Positions 45,632 to 57,839 are shown, numbered from the stretch's first letter. The stretch is 64,000 nt of DNA from Pseudorasbora parva (GCF_024679245.1 NC_090188.1:37664992-37728991), one strand, 5' to 3'. Translations and numbers: made by a program. The notes: generated by a model not told the origin, from the letters alone.

Positions 45632-46603
45632 TTAAAGGGTTCATGAACTGAGAAAGCAAATTGTCCTTGATCTTTTGACATATAATAGGTCATCATGCTT
45701 TAAGAATATCCTGTAAGTTTCAGAACCAAAAACAGCTTTTATTCTCAACAGGCCCATATAACGCCTCATTGTGGAATGAACCTGTAATTCGCTTGTTAAG
45801 TCTCACTGTAGAAAAAGTATTTAGAAAAAAAGTTACCTAGTTGCCTTAAAAAAAATTGTTCATTGAAATTTAAATTTTGAGTTAATACAATGAACATTTT
45901 TTGAGATTCGACAACCTTTATGAAAAAATATTATTAAAAGATTTTGTAAGCATATTGGGTAATTGTGTGTTTTATTTGTGATGACGCAGTGAAACATGCC
46001 AAATAGTGCAATTTTTTAATGATTTATCAAATTTTTTATGTGGTTCAGATACGATAATATTTTGAGTTTCTATTTATAAAAACAAATTTCCTTCATTGTA
46101 TCAACTCAAATTTTCAATTTCAATAAACTCAAAATTTTAAGGCAACCAGGTTACTTACTTTTTTAAGTTAAACCAACAAAAACCAACAAATACATTTTAC
46201 AGTGTGACGTCACGCGGCAGCGCTTCTCGGTCCAAATGCTCTATCTCATACCACAAGAAAAACAACAAATGGTGCTAAAATACACACACAATGTGGTGTA
46301 ATACTAGAAAAAAGTTATAATCATAACTTTTTGTCCATACCAAAACCTGATGAACATTCTGAAGTGTTCAATTATTTTATGGAAAACGCACAGCAAACGT
46401 AGTTCCAGGCAGCTCTCTTGACCGCATTACAGTTCCATATCACTTTGAATAGTTAACTGTAATAACGGAAATTACAGGACAAAACAAAAACTGCATAAAG
46501 CAACTTAAAGGACATTTTTTCACTAGCGAGGTAATAACAGCACTGTTTAGAGACGCACAGAGGTAGCCTAACTCACGCAAGCTCTCTCTCTCTCATAATT
46601 TCA
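45632..46603. mobile_element. TTAA-type element with TTAAAGGGTTCATGAAC end, right end unclear
   Basis: TTAAAGGGTTCATGAACTGA at 45632 is the terminus of a common cyprinid TTAA element. The CACTGTA MITE at 45804-46204 lies within it. The right terminus was not identified before the next TTAA element at 46604. Confidence 0.45.
45804..46204. mobile_element. Palindromic MITE with CACTGTA ends
   Basis: CACTGTAGAAAAAGTATTTA at the left pairs with …AATACATTTTACAGTG at the right. The inner blocks AGTTACCTAGTTGCCTTAAA and TTTAAATTTTGAGTTAATAC pair with their inverses at 46140-46090 and 46178-46148. 401 bp, no ORF. Confidence 0.75.
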
Positions 46604-47726
46604 TTAAAGGTACCCTAGAATGATTTGAAACAATATGTTAAATTGTTCTCTAATATCTACATAGAGGGTATGTGGCTTATTTAAGGGCAAAAATTGTCCA
46701 GATACAGTTTTACAGGTCCATTTACAACCCTATAAATTGTCCCTAGGATGTAATGCTCTGTTTTTGCCTTATTTGGAAGAGTCATGAATATTAATGTTGA
46801 GCTCTGCTCTGATTGGCTCATTTCAGCAGCTCACAGCAGTTCAGTGAAGCGGCTCGTGGGTCCTGACAGAACACAGACCGACTGAATGACACTTTAAGCA
46901 GAACATCTCAAATGGAGATTGATAAAATGAAATCTTGTCAACTGACTGTCATTTTAACTTATATGGTGGAAAAGGTGACATTTGCTAGAAGGATCGAATG
47001 AATGATCTAAGCAAAGTATCTACAGTTGTATTTTGTAACACAAAATAATATTACCCTTTGTCATTAGACACACTATTTAGTTTTGTATGGTACTTGGTGT
47101 TTCCTATTGTTACTTTTCCTAGCATCTTGCGTTATCTAGACAATGCTGTCTCTAAGAAACTTTCAATTTAATCAGAAATTGTTTAAACAGTCAATAAGTG
47201 GATAAATCAGTACTTACTGCTTGCAGGAAAAACAGTTGTAATTGACACTTTCTTCAGTTTAAGACGCTGAGCGAAGCTTGCTTGAAAAGGGCCGAACAAA
47301 CGAACGATCTTGAATTAAATTGTTGTGGAATCGTATTATAAACATCAACCATGACAGTTGACTGTTGACATCCATGTGGGAAGGATATGTAAAGTCCTCA
47401 GGTCTCCTGAACAGCCTGGAACATGAAGTGTGTCCATGCGAGCCGCTTGTTTTGATGATTTGCTCCATTTCTGGCTGACAATGCACATGTTAGGACAGAT
47501 GCAAATGTTGGGGGCGTGCATATAAATGATCCCCAACGCTTGCGTCATGGTTGGGTTTATGTTGAGAAGCACTTTTTTCCGTGGAGTTTTGGATTCACGA
47601 GATTTACATAAGAAGGGAGGAGGCAATGGTGTTTGAGACTCACAGTATGTGATGTCCATGTACTGAACTCTTATTATTTCACCATGGCAAGGTTGATTAA
47701 ATTTTTCCATTCTAGGGCACCTTTAA
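46604..47726. mobile_element. TTAA MITE with AGGTRCCCTAGAATG ends
   Basis: TTAA at 46604-46607 and 47723-47726; ends AGGTACCCTAGAATGA and CCATTCTAGGGCACCT (inverse AGGTGCCCTAGAATGG). 1123 bp including TTAAs, with no transposase ORF. The right part GAGACTCACAGTATGTGATG is typical of the family. Confidence 0.85.
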
Positions 47727-47802
47727 TAACTGCAGTAGAATCGATGGCTCAAGCCTCTCAGCTTTAAGATTATGTTTCGGAACTTGCAAAAGAGCCGTTG
47801 GA

Positions 47803-48150
47803 CAGTGCTTTAAGTGGGCCGGTACGCGCCGGTACTCAGTACCGCCACTTCCAAATATAGCTTGAGCGTACTGCCACCTCTCCGTGCGCCCAGAATGTGA
47901 CTTTAGCTTACCGGTACGCCCATTTGCACATCTTCCAGAGCGCCCTTCACAATGCATGTTTCCTAATTCGTCCCACCGAGAATAACCGTTCCCTGAAGGC
48001 TTTAGGACCCGGCAGAATCCTTTGCCGGTGTTCTCTATGAGCGCGCTAACGGCGAATCCCTTTAACTCCCTTTCGCATTTACATTTTCGGCAAATCAGTT
48101 TGGGCGGATGCAAACAACGTGATTATTGTTCGTGAGTCCAACATTCAGCC
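47803..48150 (+). repeat. hAT-like repeat end
   Basis: CAGTGCTTTAAGTGGGCCGG and repeated GGTACGC/CGGTACT motifs resemble the terminus of a fish hAT element. The other end is missing. Confidence 0.4.
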
Positions 48151-48226
48151 ATGCAAAAAAAGCATGCACTCTCCCTGATGGAAGAAGTGATCAAAAAGGG
48201 AAGTCGTCTTTCAATATAATTGTATG

Positions 48227-48826
48227 TTAAAGGTCCTGTTCTTCGCGATTCCATCTTTCAAACTCTAGTTAGTGTGTAATGTTGCTGTTAATACCTGTAA
48301 AATTATAAAGCTCAAAGTTCAATGCCAAGCGAGATATTTTATTTAACAGAAGTTCCCTTTCAAAGCCTACAGCGAACGGCCGGTTTGGACTACACCGCTG
48401 CACTTCCTTCAGGAATGACGTCACTAGAACCGTTTGTTGACTAACCCTCCGCCCACAAGAACACGCACATAGGGGGCGTGGTCTTGTTGCTCTCCCACGT
48501 GGAGAAGAGCGCGCATTCAGGGCTTGCATCTCCCCGTTATGGTAAGAGGCGGGACCTTTCCGGACAAAGTGCGCTAAGCTGCTGTCCAATCACAACACGG
48601 AAAGCGCTGGCCCAATCAGAACTCGTTATGTGTTTCTGAAGGAGGGACTTCATAGAACAAGGAAATCATCAGGCCGTTTTTAGGACAGAGGAAACAGCGC
48701 TGTACAGATACGTCAATTGTGTGAAAAATACTATGTTTTTTTACACGCGAAACATGACCTCATGTTATATTGCACACTGTAAACACAATCAAGGCTTCAA
48801 AAACACGCGAAGAACGGGACCTTTAA
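48227..48826. mobile_element. TTAA MITE with AGGTCCTGTTCTTCGCG ends
   Basis: TTAA at 48227-48230 and 48823-48826. AGGTCCTGTTCTTCGCG and CGCGAAGAACGGGACCT are inverse copies with one mismatch. 600 bp, no transposase ORF. Confidence 0.9.
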
Positions 48827-48869
48827 TGCAGTATTTTAAATATTTATTTTATATATAGAAAGACATTTC

Positions 48870-49850
48870 TGAACGAATAGGCTGTTCCCAGAGTGCTGAA
48901 TCAAGGCACCTCAGGGGGAAGTCTGTGGGAAGGAAAAAGTGTGGCAAAAAACGCTGCACAACGAGAAGAGGTGACCGGACCCTGAGGAAGATTGAGGAGA
49001 AGGACCGATTCCAGACCTTGGGGGACCTGCGGAAGCAGTGGACTGAGTCTGGAGTAGAAACATCCAGTGCCACTGTGCACAGGCGTGTGCAGGAAATGGG
49101 CTATAGGTGCCGCATTCCCCGGGTCAAGACACTTTTGGGCTACAGAGATGCAGCACTGGACTGTTGCTCAAATTTTGCATGTCATTCGGAAGTCAAGGTG
49201 CCAGAGTCTGGAGGAAGACTGGGGAGAAGGAAATGCCAAAATGCCTGAAGTCCAGTGTCAAGTACCCACAGTCAGTGATGGTCTGGGGTGCCATGTCAGC
49301 TGCTGGTGTTGGTCCACTGTGTTTTATCAAGGGCAGGGTCAATGCAGCTAGCTATCAGGAGATTTTGGAGCACTTCATGCTTCCATCTGCTGTAAAGCTT
49401 TATGGAGATGAAGATTTGGTTTTTCAGCACGACCTGGCACCTGCTCACAGTGCCAAAACCACTGGTAAATGGTTTACTGACCATGGTATTACTGTGCTCA
49501 ACTGGCCTGCCAACTCTCCTGACCTGAACCCCATAGAGAATCTGTGGGATATTGTGAAGAGAAAGTTGAGAGACGCAAGACCCAACACTCTGGATGAGCT
49601 TAAGGCCGCTATCGAAGCATCCTGGGCCTCCATAATACCTCAGCAGTGCCACAGGCTGATTGCCTCCATGCCACGCCGCATTGAAGCAGTCATTTCTGCA
49701 AAATAATTTTTGGTGGTATAAATATATTGATTTTGAAGCAATATTCTCATCAGTGTTCTATCAGCTTTAACATAGGCCTAATTAAATCTGCATATTTCCC
49801 CCGAAATTTTTCTGCAAAAATCCCCCCAATACACTGTACTCAAATTTTGA
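48870..49850 (+). pseudogene. Tc1-like transposase, one frameshift and loss of first catalytic Asp
   Basis: Frame 1 (from 48925) has the second half of the DNA-binding domain: GRKKCGKKRCTTRRGDRTLR, KDRFQTLGDLRKQWTESGVE, VHRRVQEMGYRCRIPRVK. After about 49130 the meaningful frame changes to ATEMQHWTVAQ. There an approximately 30-bp deletion joins it to LHVIRKSRCQ-type sequence, removing the segment that normally holds SDESKF and its catalytic Asp. The last frame (to 49706) is clean: ARVWRKTGEKEMPKCLKSSV, VMVWGAMSAAGVGPLCFIKG, FQHDLAPAHSAKTTGKWF (second Asp), ANSPDLNPIENLWDIVKRKL (Glu), ending MPRRIEAVISAK. A TIR-like CAATACACTG lies near 49829-49838. Inactive. Confidence 0.9.
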
Positions 49851-50064
49851 AACTTGTGACAATGCCCAGTGCTATAGTGTAAATGTTTTTTACTTGAAGC
49901 AAATGCTACCTTTACCTTTATTTTCTTGTCAGAGACTCAGAGTGCACCAAAATGCTTTGTTTACATATTAAAAACTACATGGAGGCAATGCCGCAGAGAG
50001 CCCCCTAAATGTATTTCATTCAGAAACATGTCACCTTTTCACCACTTGTCAGTTTGCAGGTATT

Positions 50065-50105
50065 GAGGGTATAGGGAGCGATTTCAGATTCAGCCCAGGT
50101 CTGTT
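50065..50105 (-). repeat. Terminus of the GGCTGAATCTGAAAT repeat
   Basis: Inverse of the sequence at 23231; see that entry. Confidence 0.45.
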
Positions 50106-50480
50106 CAACAAAATAGTAGTCTTATAGCAGTAGAAGACTACCGCTTATTAAACTGCACAGGGCAGGTCCAAGATCAGGCAACTTTTCAGTGCAACTTAAT
50201 GCGTTTCACAGAAAAAAATGTTGATCTGATATATAAAATATTAATCAGCACCCGACCTTATTTAATTGTGCGGTAAACCACACAAAAAATGAGAAATCTA
50301 GCCAAATTTTTTTTCTTCCGTGCATTAATCTAATATAAACAAAAAAAGTATAAAAGGGCTGTTTGATCTTCTTTTTATTCCATTACAAATAGAAAATGAA
50401 ATGATCAGATGGTGCTCTGTTGGATTTTTCTGACATCCTTTACTCTTCCCTGATGATGACCTCTGGCCTACTTTCTGTAT

Positions 50481-50985
50481 GATCTGAATTTTAGAATACT
50501 GAATTTGATGATCTGAATTTTAGAATATTGAATTTGATTATCTGAATTTTAGAATACTGAATTTGATTATCTGAATTTTAGAATACTGAATTTGATTATC
50601 TGAATTTTAGAATACTGAATTTGATTATCTGAATTTTAGAATACTGAATTTGATGATCTGAATTTTAGAATACTGAATTTGATGATCTGAATTTTAGAAT
50701 ACTGAATTTGATGATCTGAATTTTAGAATATTAAATTTGATTATCTGAATTTTAGAATACTGAATTTGATTATCTGAATTTTAGAATACTGAATTTGATG
50801 ATCTGAATTTTAGAATATTGAATTTGATGATCTGAATTTTAGAATACTGAATTTGATTATCTGAATTTTAGAATATTGAATTTGATGATCTGAATTTTAG
50901 AATACTGAATTTGATGATCTGAATTTTAGAATATTGAATTTGATGATCTGAATTTTAGAATATTGAATTTGATGATCTGAATTTC
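50481..50985 (+). repeat. 29-bp AT-rich minisatellite, about 17 copies
   Basis: The unit is close to GATCTGAATTTTAGAATACT plus GAATTTGAT. Variants alternate TTAT/TGAT at the join and ATACTG/ATATTG inside, so copies can be typed. The last units lose the pattern at ATTTCTTCTTCATCTG. Confidence 0.97.
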
Positions 50986-51639
50986 TTCTTCATCTGAAAT
51001 CTTGAATCTGTATTTTCAAAAACTGAATATTTCCAGTCTATTAATTCAGAACAAAATATCTGCTGTTTGAAAATACATGTCTATACAATTTCGACATAAA
51101 AACATTTCAGATGTGTCCAATTTTAAAGGTTCTATATTCAACATTTAAAAAAAAATCAAATTCAGGACTATGTAAAATGCAACATAATATTCAATTTTGT
51201 TAGATTACACTTGTCAATAATTCAGATTTATATAATTCAAATTCAGATCATTTAGTCATATTTCTAGCTCCATAATAATTGAAGTAAAAGTCTCAAGTCT
51301 ACTTTCATGACTGTTTCTTAAAACACACAAGTGCACTTTTTAATTATATCAGTAAGTTTTGATGTGTTGACTAACATGCTAAAGCACATGTAAATTACCT
51401 AATTACAATTTTACCTGTAGTGTGTTATTTGCAGCTTCATTAAAAATGTGTAATTACAAATATATCTAAATATATATACACTAGAAAGTATATTAAAGTT
51501 TATACTTGCCAGTACATTCGAAAGTATATATATTTAAAAGACAACAGAAATAATTATGAAATTACAAATAAACATGTACCTTTAGCCTACTTAAGTAGTT
51601 CAAAAACCCTACAAAAAAATACCATTTTATATCAATTTA

Positions 51640-52800
51640 GCAATTATCTAATCAACCAATCACATGACAGTTGCTTCAATGCATTTAGGGGTGTGGTCCT
51701 GGTCAAGACAATCTCCTGAACTCCAAACTGAATGTCAGAATGGGAAAGAAAGGTGATTTAAGCAATTTTGAGCGTGGCATGGTTGTTGGTGCCAGACGGG
51801 CCGGTCTGAGTATTTCACAATCTGCTCAGTTACTGGGATTTTCACACACAACCATTTCTAGGGTTTACAAAGAATGGTGTGAAAAGAGTAAAACATCCAG
51901 TATGCGGCAGTCCTGTGGGCGAAAATACCTTGTTGATGCTCGAGGTCAGAGGAAAATGGGCCGACTGATTCAAGATGATAGAAGAGCAACTTTGACTGAA
52001 TTAACCACTCGTTACAACCGAGGTATGCAGCAAAGCATTTGTGAAGCCACAACACGCACAACCTTGAGGCGGATGGGCTACAACAGCAGAAGACCCCACC
52101 GGGTACCAGTCATCTCCACTACAAATAGGAAAAACAGGCTACGATTTGCACAAGCTCACCAAAATTGGACAGTTGAAGACTGGAAAAATGTTGCCTGGTC
52201 TGATGAGTCTCGATTTCTGTTGAGACATTCAGATGGTAGAGTCAGAATTTGATGTAAACAGAATGAGAACATGGATCCATCATGCCTTGTTACCACTGTG
52301 CAGGCGGGTGGTGGTGGTGTAATGGTGTGGGGGATGTTTTCTTGGCACATTTTAGGCCCCTTAGTGCCAATTGGGCATCGTTTAAATGCCATGGCCTACC
52401 TGAGCATTGTTTCTGACCATGTCCATCCCTTTATGACCACCATGTACCCATCCTCTGATGGCTACTTCCAGCAGGATAATGCACCATGTCACAAAGCTCA
52501 AATCATTTCAAATTGGTTTCTTGAACATGACAATGAGTTAACTGTACTAAAATGGCCCCAACAGTCCCCAGAGCTTAACCCAATAGAGCATCTTTGGGAT
52601 GTGGTGGAACGGGAGCTTCTGTCCTGGATGTGCATCCCACAAATCTCCATCAACTGCAGGATGCTCTCCTATCAATATGGGCCAACATTTCTAAAGAATG
52701 CTTTCGGCACCTTGTTGAATCAATGCCACGTAGAATTAAGGCAGTTCTGAAGGCGAAAGGGGGTCAAACACAGTATTAGTATGTGTTCCTAATAATCCTT
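51640..52800 (+). pseudogene. Tc1-like transposase, nearly intact (one nonsense, one frameshift)
   Basis: The ATG at 51740 opens MGKKGDLSNFERGMVVGARR, then SISQSAQLLGFSHTTISRVY (helix-turn-helix), RRMGYNSRRPHRVPVI, and HQNWTVEDWKNVAWSDESRF with the first Asp. TGA at 52250-52252 stands where the family has Trp (…GRVRI[stop]CKQNE). The same frame then continues through MVWGMFSWHILGPLVPI, YFQQDNAPCHKAQIISNWF (second Asp) and PELNPIEHLWDVVERELL (Glu). A frameshift at about 52615-52630 moves it to VHPTNLHQLQDALLSIW and SMPRRIKAVLKAKGG. The right end has GTGTTCCTAATAATCCTTTA with GGTGAGTATA, the family's TIR region; the left TIR is not clear. All three DDE residues remain. Confidence 0.92.
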
Positions 52801-53606
52801 TAGGTGAGTATATTTCATTTTAAATAACATTCACTTAAGTGTCTGAAAACATTACATTAATTTTGCAATTAGGTATATAAAGCCTATTGTTTCTATAAGA
52901 CTCTTTTTAAAAGCATGCCGTTTACTTTTTCTGAAGGGGAACCTTCGTGTTTCAATTTCATTTACAGTTTGTGCACAACAAGAGCCTTGTGATGTATAAA
53001 TCAAAGCTGTTATGTCATGTCCTGCAGGGCTGAGCACACTTTATTTCTGCTTTTATTCATTCAAAATTCACTAAATCCATCACAGAAGACTTGATCTAAT
53101 AAAACTGTCACTGACATTATCATGATGCATTGTTTGAAAAGCAAACGGTCCACTGGTGAGCTTTGAGCCCTCATCGGTACACATGAGCATCTCATGTCCC
53201 TGTGGGCTTGCAATACAAACTGAATTAGCATGATTTTTGTAATGCTTACTGTCAGGGCATACATTTTAGCCCTACAGTCCAAGCAAGCAGCAAAGCAGTA
53301 TGTTGTTATATTCAGTTCAGTTATTCATTTGTTTTCCTGGCATGTATCTTAAATGTTCTTAGGCCTCTGGAAATGTCAGAGTTTACCAGCACAACCACTT
53401 TTCCTCAGTGCCTTACTTTTTTTCAGTCCGTTCTTTTTGATCAGTGAGGCAAATGTTGAAGAAACTATATTAATGACAATCTTAGGAACCTAATCCAAAA
53501 TACACATTTAAAATACAATATCTTTAGAATGTATAATAAATACATTTAGTATCAGCTGTAATTATGACTGTTCAACATAAGTTATGATAGCATTTGCAGT
53601 AGGGGT
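52801..53606. other. Gene-free stretch
   Basis: No exon or element recognised on either strand. Confidence 0.45.
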
Positions 53607-53673
53607 GTAGCGATATATCGCTTTTCGATAAATCGCGAAATAAAATGTGATATGTATCATTGATAATACGATT

Positions 53674-53919
53674 GTGAAATCATGTGGAATTGATACGCCA
53701 AATTAAGTTTTGGCGTGCATATGGTACGCGGTTTTTCGCATGCATATGATACGCACTTTATGGCGTATTATATGTACGAACCACCCACCCCACCACCCTA
53801 ATCCTACCCAAGAGCGTGTCATATACACGCCATAAAGTGCATATCATATGCTTGCGAAAAACTGCGTAGCATATGCACGCCAAAACTCATTTTGGTGTAT
53901 CCATTCCATGAGATTTCAC
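53674..53919. mobile_element. Palindromic MITE inserted in a hAT-like repeat
   Basis: GTGAAATCATGTGGAATTGA on the left pairs with the inverse of CCATTCCATGAGATTTCAC on the right. The GGCGTGCATATGGTACGC and ATGATACGCACTTTATGGCG blocks are mirrored too, around a CCACCCACCCCACC spacer. The flanks (GGGGTGTAGCGATATATCGC on the left; ATTACCATGTGATTGTG on the right) resemble a hAT-type repeat it landed in. Confidence 0.8.
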
Positions 53920-53999
53920 ACTCGTACTATTAATTTGATTACCATGTGATTGTGTTGGAGCTGCGACAGAGTTGTTTTATCCAAGGCTCAGCTTACTAT

Positions 54000-54380
54000 A
54001 CTTATCAGGTATAATTCACCCAAATACGTAAACCCAGTCATCATGTACTCACCCTCATGTTGTTTCGTTTAACTTCCAAACACAAATGAAGATATTCTTT
54101 ATAAAACCTGAGAGATTTCTGTGCCTCCATTTAAAATCCATTCCTCTCAAACTTAAAAGATCCAATAAATGTCATTAAGGCATCGTAAAAATACCTAAAC
54201 GAGTTTCTAATCCGAATCCAAGTCTTCTGAGACACAGTGGCTTTATATAATGAACAGATTTACAACGACGCACATATTGTAATAAACACGGACATTCAAA
54301 TGATTGTGTGACGCGTGAAATCATCAAGAGAGTGAGTGAATGCAGAATACATTTTTGAGCTAAACGTACAGTTTAGGAAT
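54000..54380 (+). repeat. Dispersed fish repeat fragment
   Basis: TAATTCACCCAAATACG, AGTCATCATGTACTCACCCT and CATGTTGTTTCGTTTAACTT are a mutated form of a widespread fish repeat start (TTCACCCAAAAATGAA…). The other end was not found. Confidence 0.5.
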
Positions 54381-54389
54381 ATAGCAAGC

Positions 54390-54990
54390 AAGCTATTTTA
54401 TTCATATAGCACCTTTCTAAACAAGTTAAAAAAGACAAAGAGCTTGACAAAGAACCAATAGATTGGCAATTAATAAAAAATTAAATTGAGGAAATAAAAA
54501 GTAAAAAGTAAAATAGACCCATTAAGATACACAACAATAGAATTTATCAAATCAAATTATGAGAAATAAAATACAACAATAAAAACAAAGCAAAACACAA
54601 AATATACAATTATCTAAGATTTTACAGGAAGGCCAGACTAAAAAGATACGTTTTTTTATTTATATTTAAAACTATTAATGTTTTCAGCACATCTTATGTT
54701 CTCTGGGAGGTTGTTCCAGATGTGAGGAGCTTAACAGCTAAAAGCGGCATCACCAAATGTTTTAGTGCGAATATGGGGTACCTTTAGAGGAGAAGAAGCA
54801 GAAGATCTAAGAGTCCTTATTGGTTCATATACTGTAATCATATTTGAAAGATAGTCTGGAGCAATTTATAAGTCCGTGCAATGCCTTATTAACTAATAAA
54901 AGATTTTTAAAATCTATACGAAAACCAACAGGTAACCAGTGCAATGACTTTAATACTGGAGTACTACGATCTCTCTTTTTCTCGAATAGT
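54390..54990 (-). mobile_element. L2-like LINE 3' end
   Basis: The minus strand reads TKTFGDAAFSC-like and HIWNNLPENIRCAENINSFK, the conserved C-terminal WNNLP…FKxxLKTYLF motif of L2/CR1 reverse transcriptases, upstream of a 3' UTR ending at the AGGTGCTATATGAATAAAAT motif. In broken frames and 5' truncated. Confidence 0.7.
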
Positions 54991-55194
54991 CATTTTGACA
55001 GGCTTGTGATTAGAACTGTGACAGATTGCACAGATCATCTGAAGCGCACGCGCTGCCGGAAAGACACTCCTCAAAGTTAAAGCAAAAACATCATTTAAAT
55101 CACCAAATCACATTTAGTTTTAGTAGTATGATTTTTTTAATGAAGCTGTTCCTCTAATTCCACCATGACATGGTTGCAGAAGTCGTCCTGGTAG

Positions 55195-55620
55195 ACACTA
55201 CAGTGGCCACCACAGTCTCCTGACTTGAACCTCATAGAAAATCTCTGGTGTGATTTGAGCGAGGCAGTTCCGGCACGCAAACACAAGAATATTACTGAAC
55301 TGGAGGCCATTGCTCATGAGGAATGGGCTGAGATTCCTCAGAAACGCTGGCAGAAACTGGTGTCCGGTATACATCTCGTTTGCAGCAGGTCATAACAGTA
55401 AAAGGTAATAAATATGCTTGCCATGAAGGGGTTGAATAATTTAGAGAATGCAAAAGTCTTTAAAAGCTTTGCAGTTGAATTTGGGGAAACCACTTGAAAC
55501 ATTTGTCGTGTTGAGGTATTTCTATTACGATAGTTTGATTTGTTCATTGCAAACAGTTGAAAATCTGTAATGATTGTGCCAATAAACCTGATTTGCAATG
55601 GGTGTTGAATAGTTTTTATT
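55195..55620 (+). pseudogene. Tc1-like transposase C-terminus
   Basis: In sequence order it reads WPPQSPDLNLIENLWCDLSE (catalytic Glu region with NPIEN changed to NLIEN), KNITELEAIAHEEWAEIPQK and RWQKLVSGI, in shifting frames. It is followed by AATAAATATGCTTGCCATGA and a 3' part. The N-terminal two thirds are absent. Confidence 0.75.
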
Positions 55621-55685
55621 ACAACTTTATATCTGAGTGAAATGGCTTCTGACACAAGAAAAAAATGGAGGCCAGGACTTCCCTT

Positions 55686-55762
55686 TGCTTCCTTCCTTCC
55701 TTCCTTCCTTCCTTCCCTCCCTCCCTCCCTCCCATCCATCCATCCATCCATCCATCCAGAGA
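55686..55762 (+). repeat. (CCTT)n/(CCCT)n/(ATCC)n compound microsatellite
   Basis: Runs of CCTT, then CCCT, then ATCC units; pure tetranucleotide repeats with clean switches. Confidence 0.95.
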
Positions 55763-56593
55763 CAGTTACAATGTTGGCAGAGCAAGTAAAAAAACGAAAT
55801 GTCTGATTTAGAAGCCAAAAAAAAAAAACTTTATTCTTGAGCCTTATGTGTAATCCCCAGTATTTTAATGCATCCTTTGCCAAAAATTAGTCATGCTTTA
55901 TTTGAACTTTGATTTGCAAAGTATTCGTGTTCTTCCTCCCCTGCTGATAATGTGCACAGTCAGTGTGCAAACATGATTATCAGCCTATTGTTCCGTGAAG
56001 ATGAAGGACTGTACTTAGTAGCCTAATTACTGCTTCAATTTAGACATGCATAATTAATTACCATTAAATCAAAGTAAAAACTAATTCACAATAGAGTAAT
56101 GACACAATATAAAAAGGAAAATTAAAAAGAAACTAAATAAGACACGACAATCGCTCACTTTGTATCAGTGATTATATCAAATCTAACAGTGTGCATTGTT
56201 CTGAAACGAAGTCCTCAGTTTATATATATATATACACACACACAAATTTAATTCAGTTACACTTAATGTTGTCACATAAAAAATAGAAAAAATGTGTTAT
56301 GTATTTTCACATTAACATTGTAATTAGTATTCTGTTTAATACATTGTAATTAGTATTCTGTAATTAGTATTCTGTATATTACTAATTCATTGTAATTAGT
56401 ATTCTGTTTTTCATAATTTTTTACATTTATTCCTAAACAATAACTACTGTAAATGGAGTAACAATTTAAACTATATTTTATTTGGGAACTGATGTCACAG
56501 ACACTGGTCACAGACACGAAGATGTACCTTTAATTTCACCAAACTGATTGTGATTGAGCACTAAAAAAACTCCACAATAGTCATGATTTCTGG

Positions 56594-57787
56594 TAGCCTA
56601 GAAATCTAGACGCACCCTAGCGGCAGCAAATCTAATCTGCCCGCGAGTGTCGTCAAGCAACTCTCAATACCCTTCTGAGCTGTAAACGCCTAACTCTTGC
56701 CGGGCCAATCACATCGTGTATAAAGTCGGTGGGTGGGGCCATAATGACGACGGCCGAGTTGCGTTTGCGTGCTTCTAGTCAAGGGGGTAATCTAGCACTC
56801 GGAAAGCGTTCCACCCATGGGGCGGCCATTGCTAACCAAGCCATCACCTGCTGTTAGCATCCCATTGACTCCCATTTTTGAGTCACTTTGACAGTGAATA
56901 ACTTTACATCTGAGGTGTTTAAAGACTCCATTTGTCCATTGTTTATTTCTAAAGAAACACGACAATGCATAAAAGGCTCCGTTACCTTGTATCTTACACT
57001 ATCGCCCCGCAGAAGCTGTTTTTGTAAAAATAGGCTAACGATTGCGTCATAACAAACGCGACTCTGTCGCACAGTTGAGAAATTACCGTATAGACCTGCA
57101 GAGACGCTCGCAGGCAATCTTTTACTGTCTATGAGGCAGTCGGGGGACGTGGAGACATAAAGTCTGATAAAGTCAAGGGAGAAGAATGGGGAGAAGCCCA
57201 TAGTGAGCCAAAAGCAACGGGAGAAAATATTTAAACAACGTGATTCAGATTTCCCTTTCCACAACTACTAGAAGACCTACAGCTGTCAGACAGGTTGCTC
57301 ACGTCACATCTACGTCGTCAAGCTCAGTCTGAGCCTGCGCAGTTCGCTCAGCCATCAGGAAGTGAGTGCTCCTTTACTGACATCACATTCCGCCGTTGAC
57401 GTCAATGGGATAGCTCTGTCCATTTCTTTTACTGTCTATGCTTCTAGTAAACACAGAAACTGGTGAACGGCGGTCTTTCGAATCAGCTTTGACCGCGACT
57501 CTGGAAGACTTGGAGTTAAGCTTTTTTCTGAGAAAAGAACAAAGAACGGCACTGAAGTCATTCTTAAGAAGGGAAGATGTATTCGGAGTTTAGCCGACCG
57601 GATACGGCGAATGTTTAATCTATCAACAAGCTCTGTTTCACCTTCGTTGCTCTGGTTGGTTGTAGCGCTATCCTATCGCGTGCAGAGGGAGTTTGAAAGA
57701 CAACTGTTTATCCCGCCCCTCGGATTGAGCCGTCAATGGTGAGTTTCCAGACCAAACATCTTGATGTGGGTCTGGCTTGTCAGGCTA
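56594..57787. mobile_element. TAGCCTGACAAGCC-type DNA transposon, interrupted
   Basis: The left end TAGCCTAGAAATCTAGACGC and the inverse of the right end (TAGCCTGACAAGCCAGACCC) agree at most positions. The interior GACAACTGTTTATCCCGCCC and TCACATCGTGTATAAAGTCG are typical of a common cyprinid element. It has a second element at 56780-57440. Confidence 0.75.
56780..57440. mobile_element. Nested insertion with 8-bp target duplication
   Basis: CTTCTAGT lies at 56772-56779 and 57441-57448. The insert starts CAAGGGGGTAATCTAGCACT and ends CCATTTCTTTTACTGTCTATG. TTTTACTGTCTATG occurs also at 57121-57134, so the insert may itself be composite. The host element reads continuously (GCGTGCTTCTAGT|AAACACAG) when it is removed. 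Confidence 0.75.
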
Positions 57788-57839
57788 GTTTTCAGGCTAT
57801 TTCATGTTTGATTTGGATGTGACAAAGCGGTGATATCTA

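Noticed and set aside
50481..50985. Repeat array considered as CRISPR
   Set aside because: Units are directly abutting without unique spacers and the genome is a vertebrate; it is a minisatellite.
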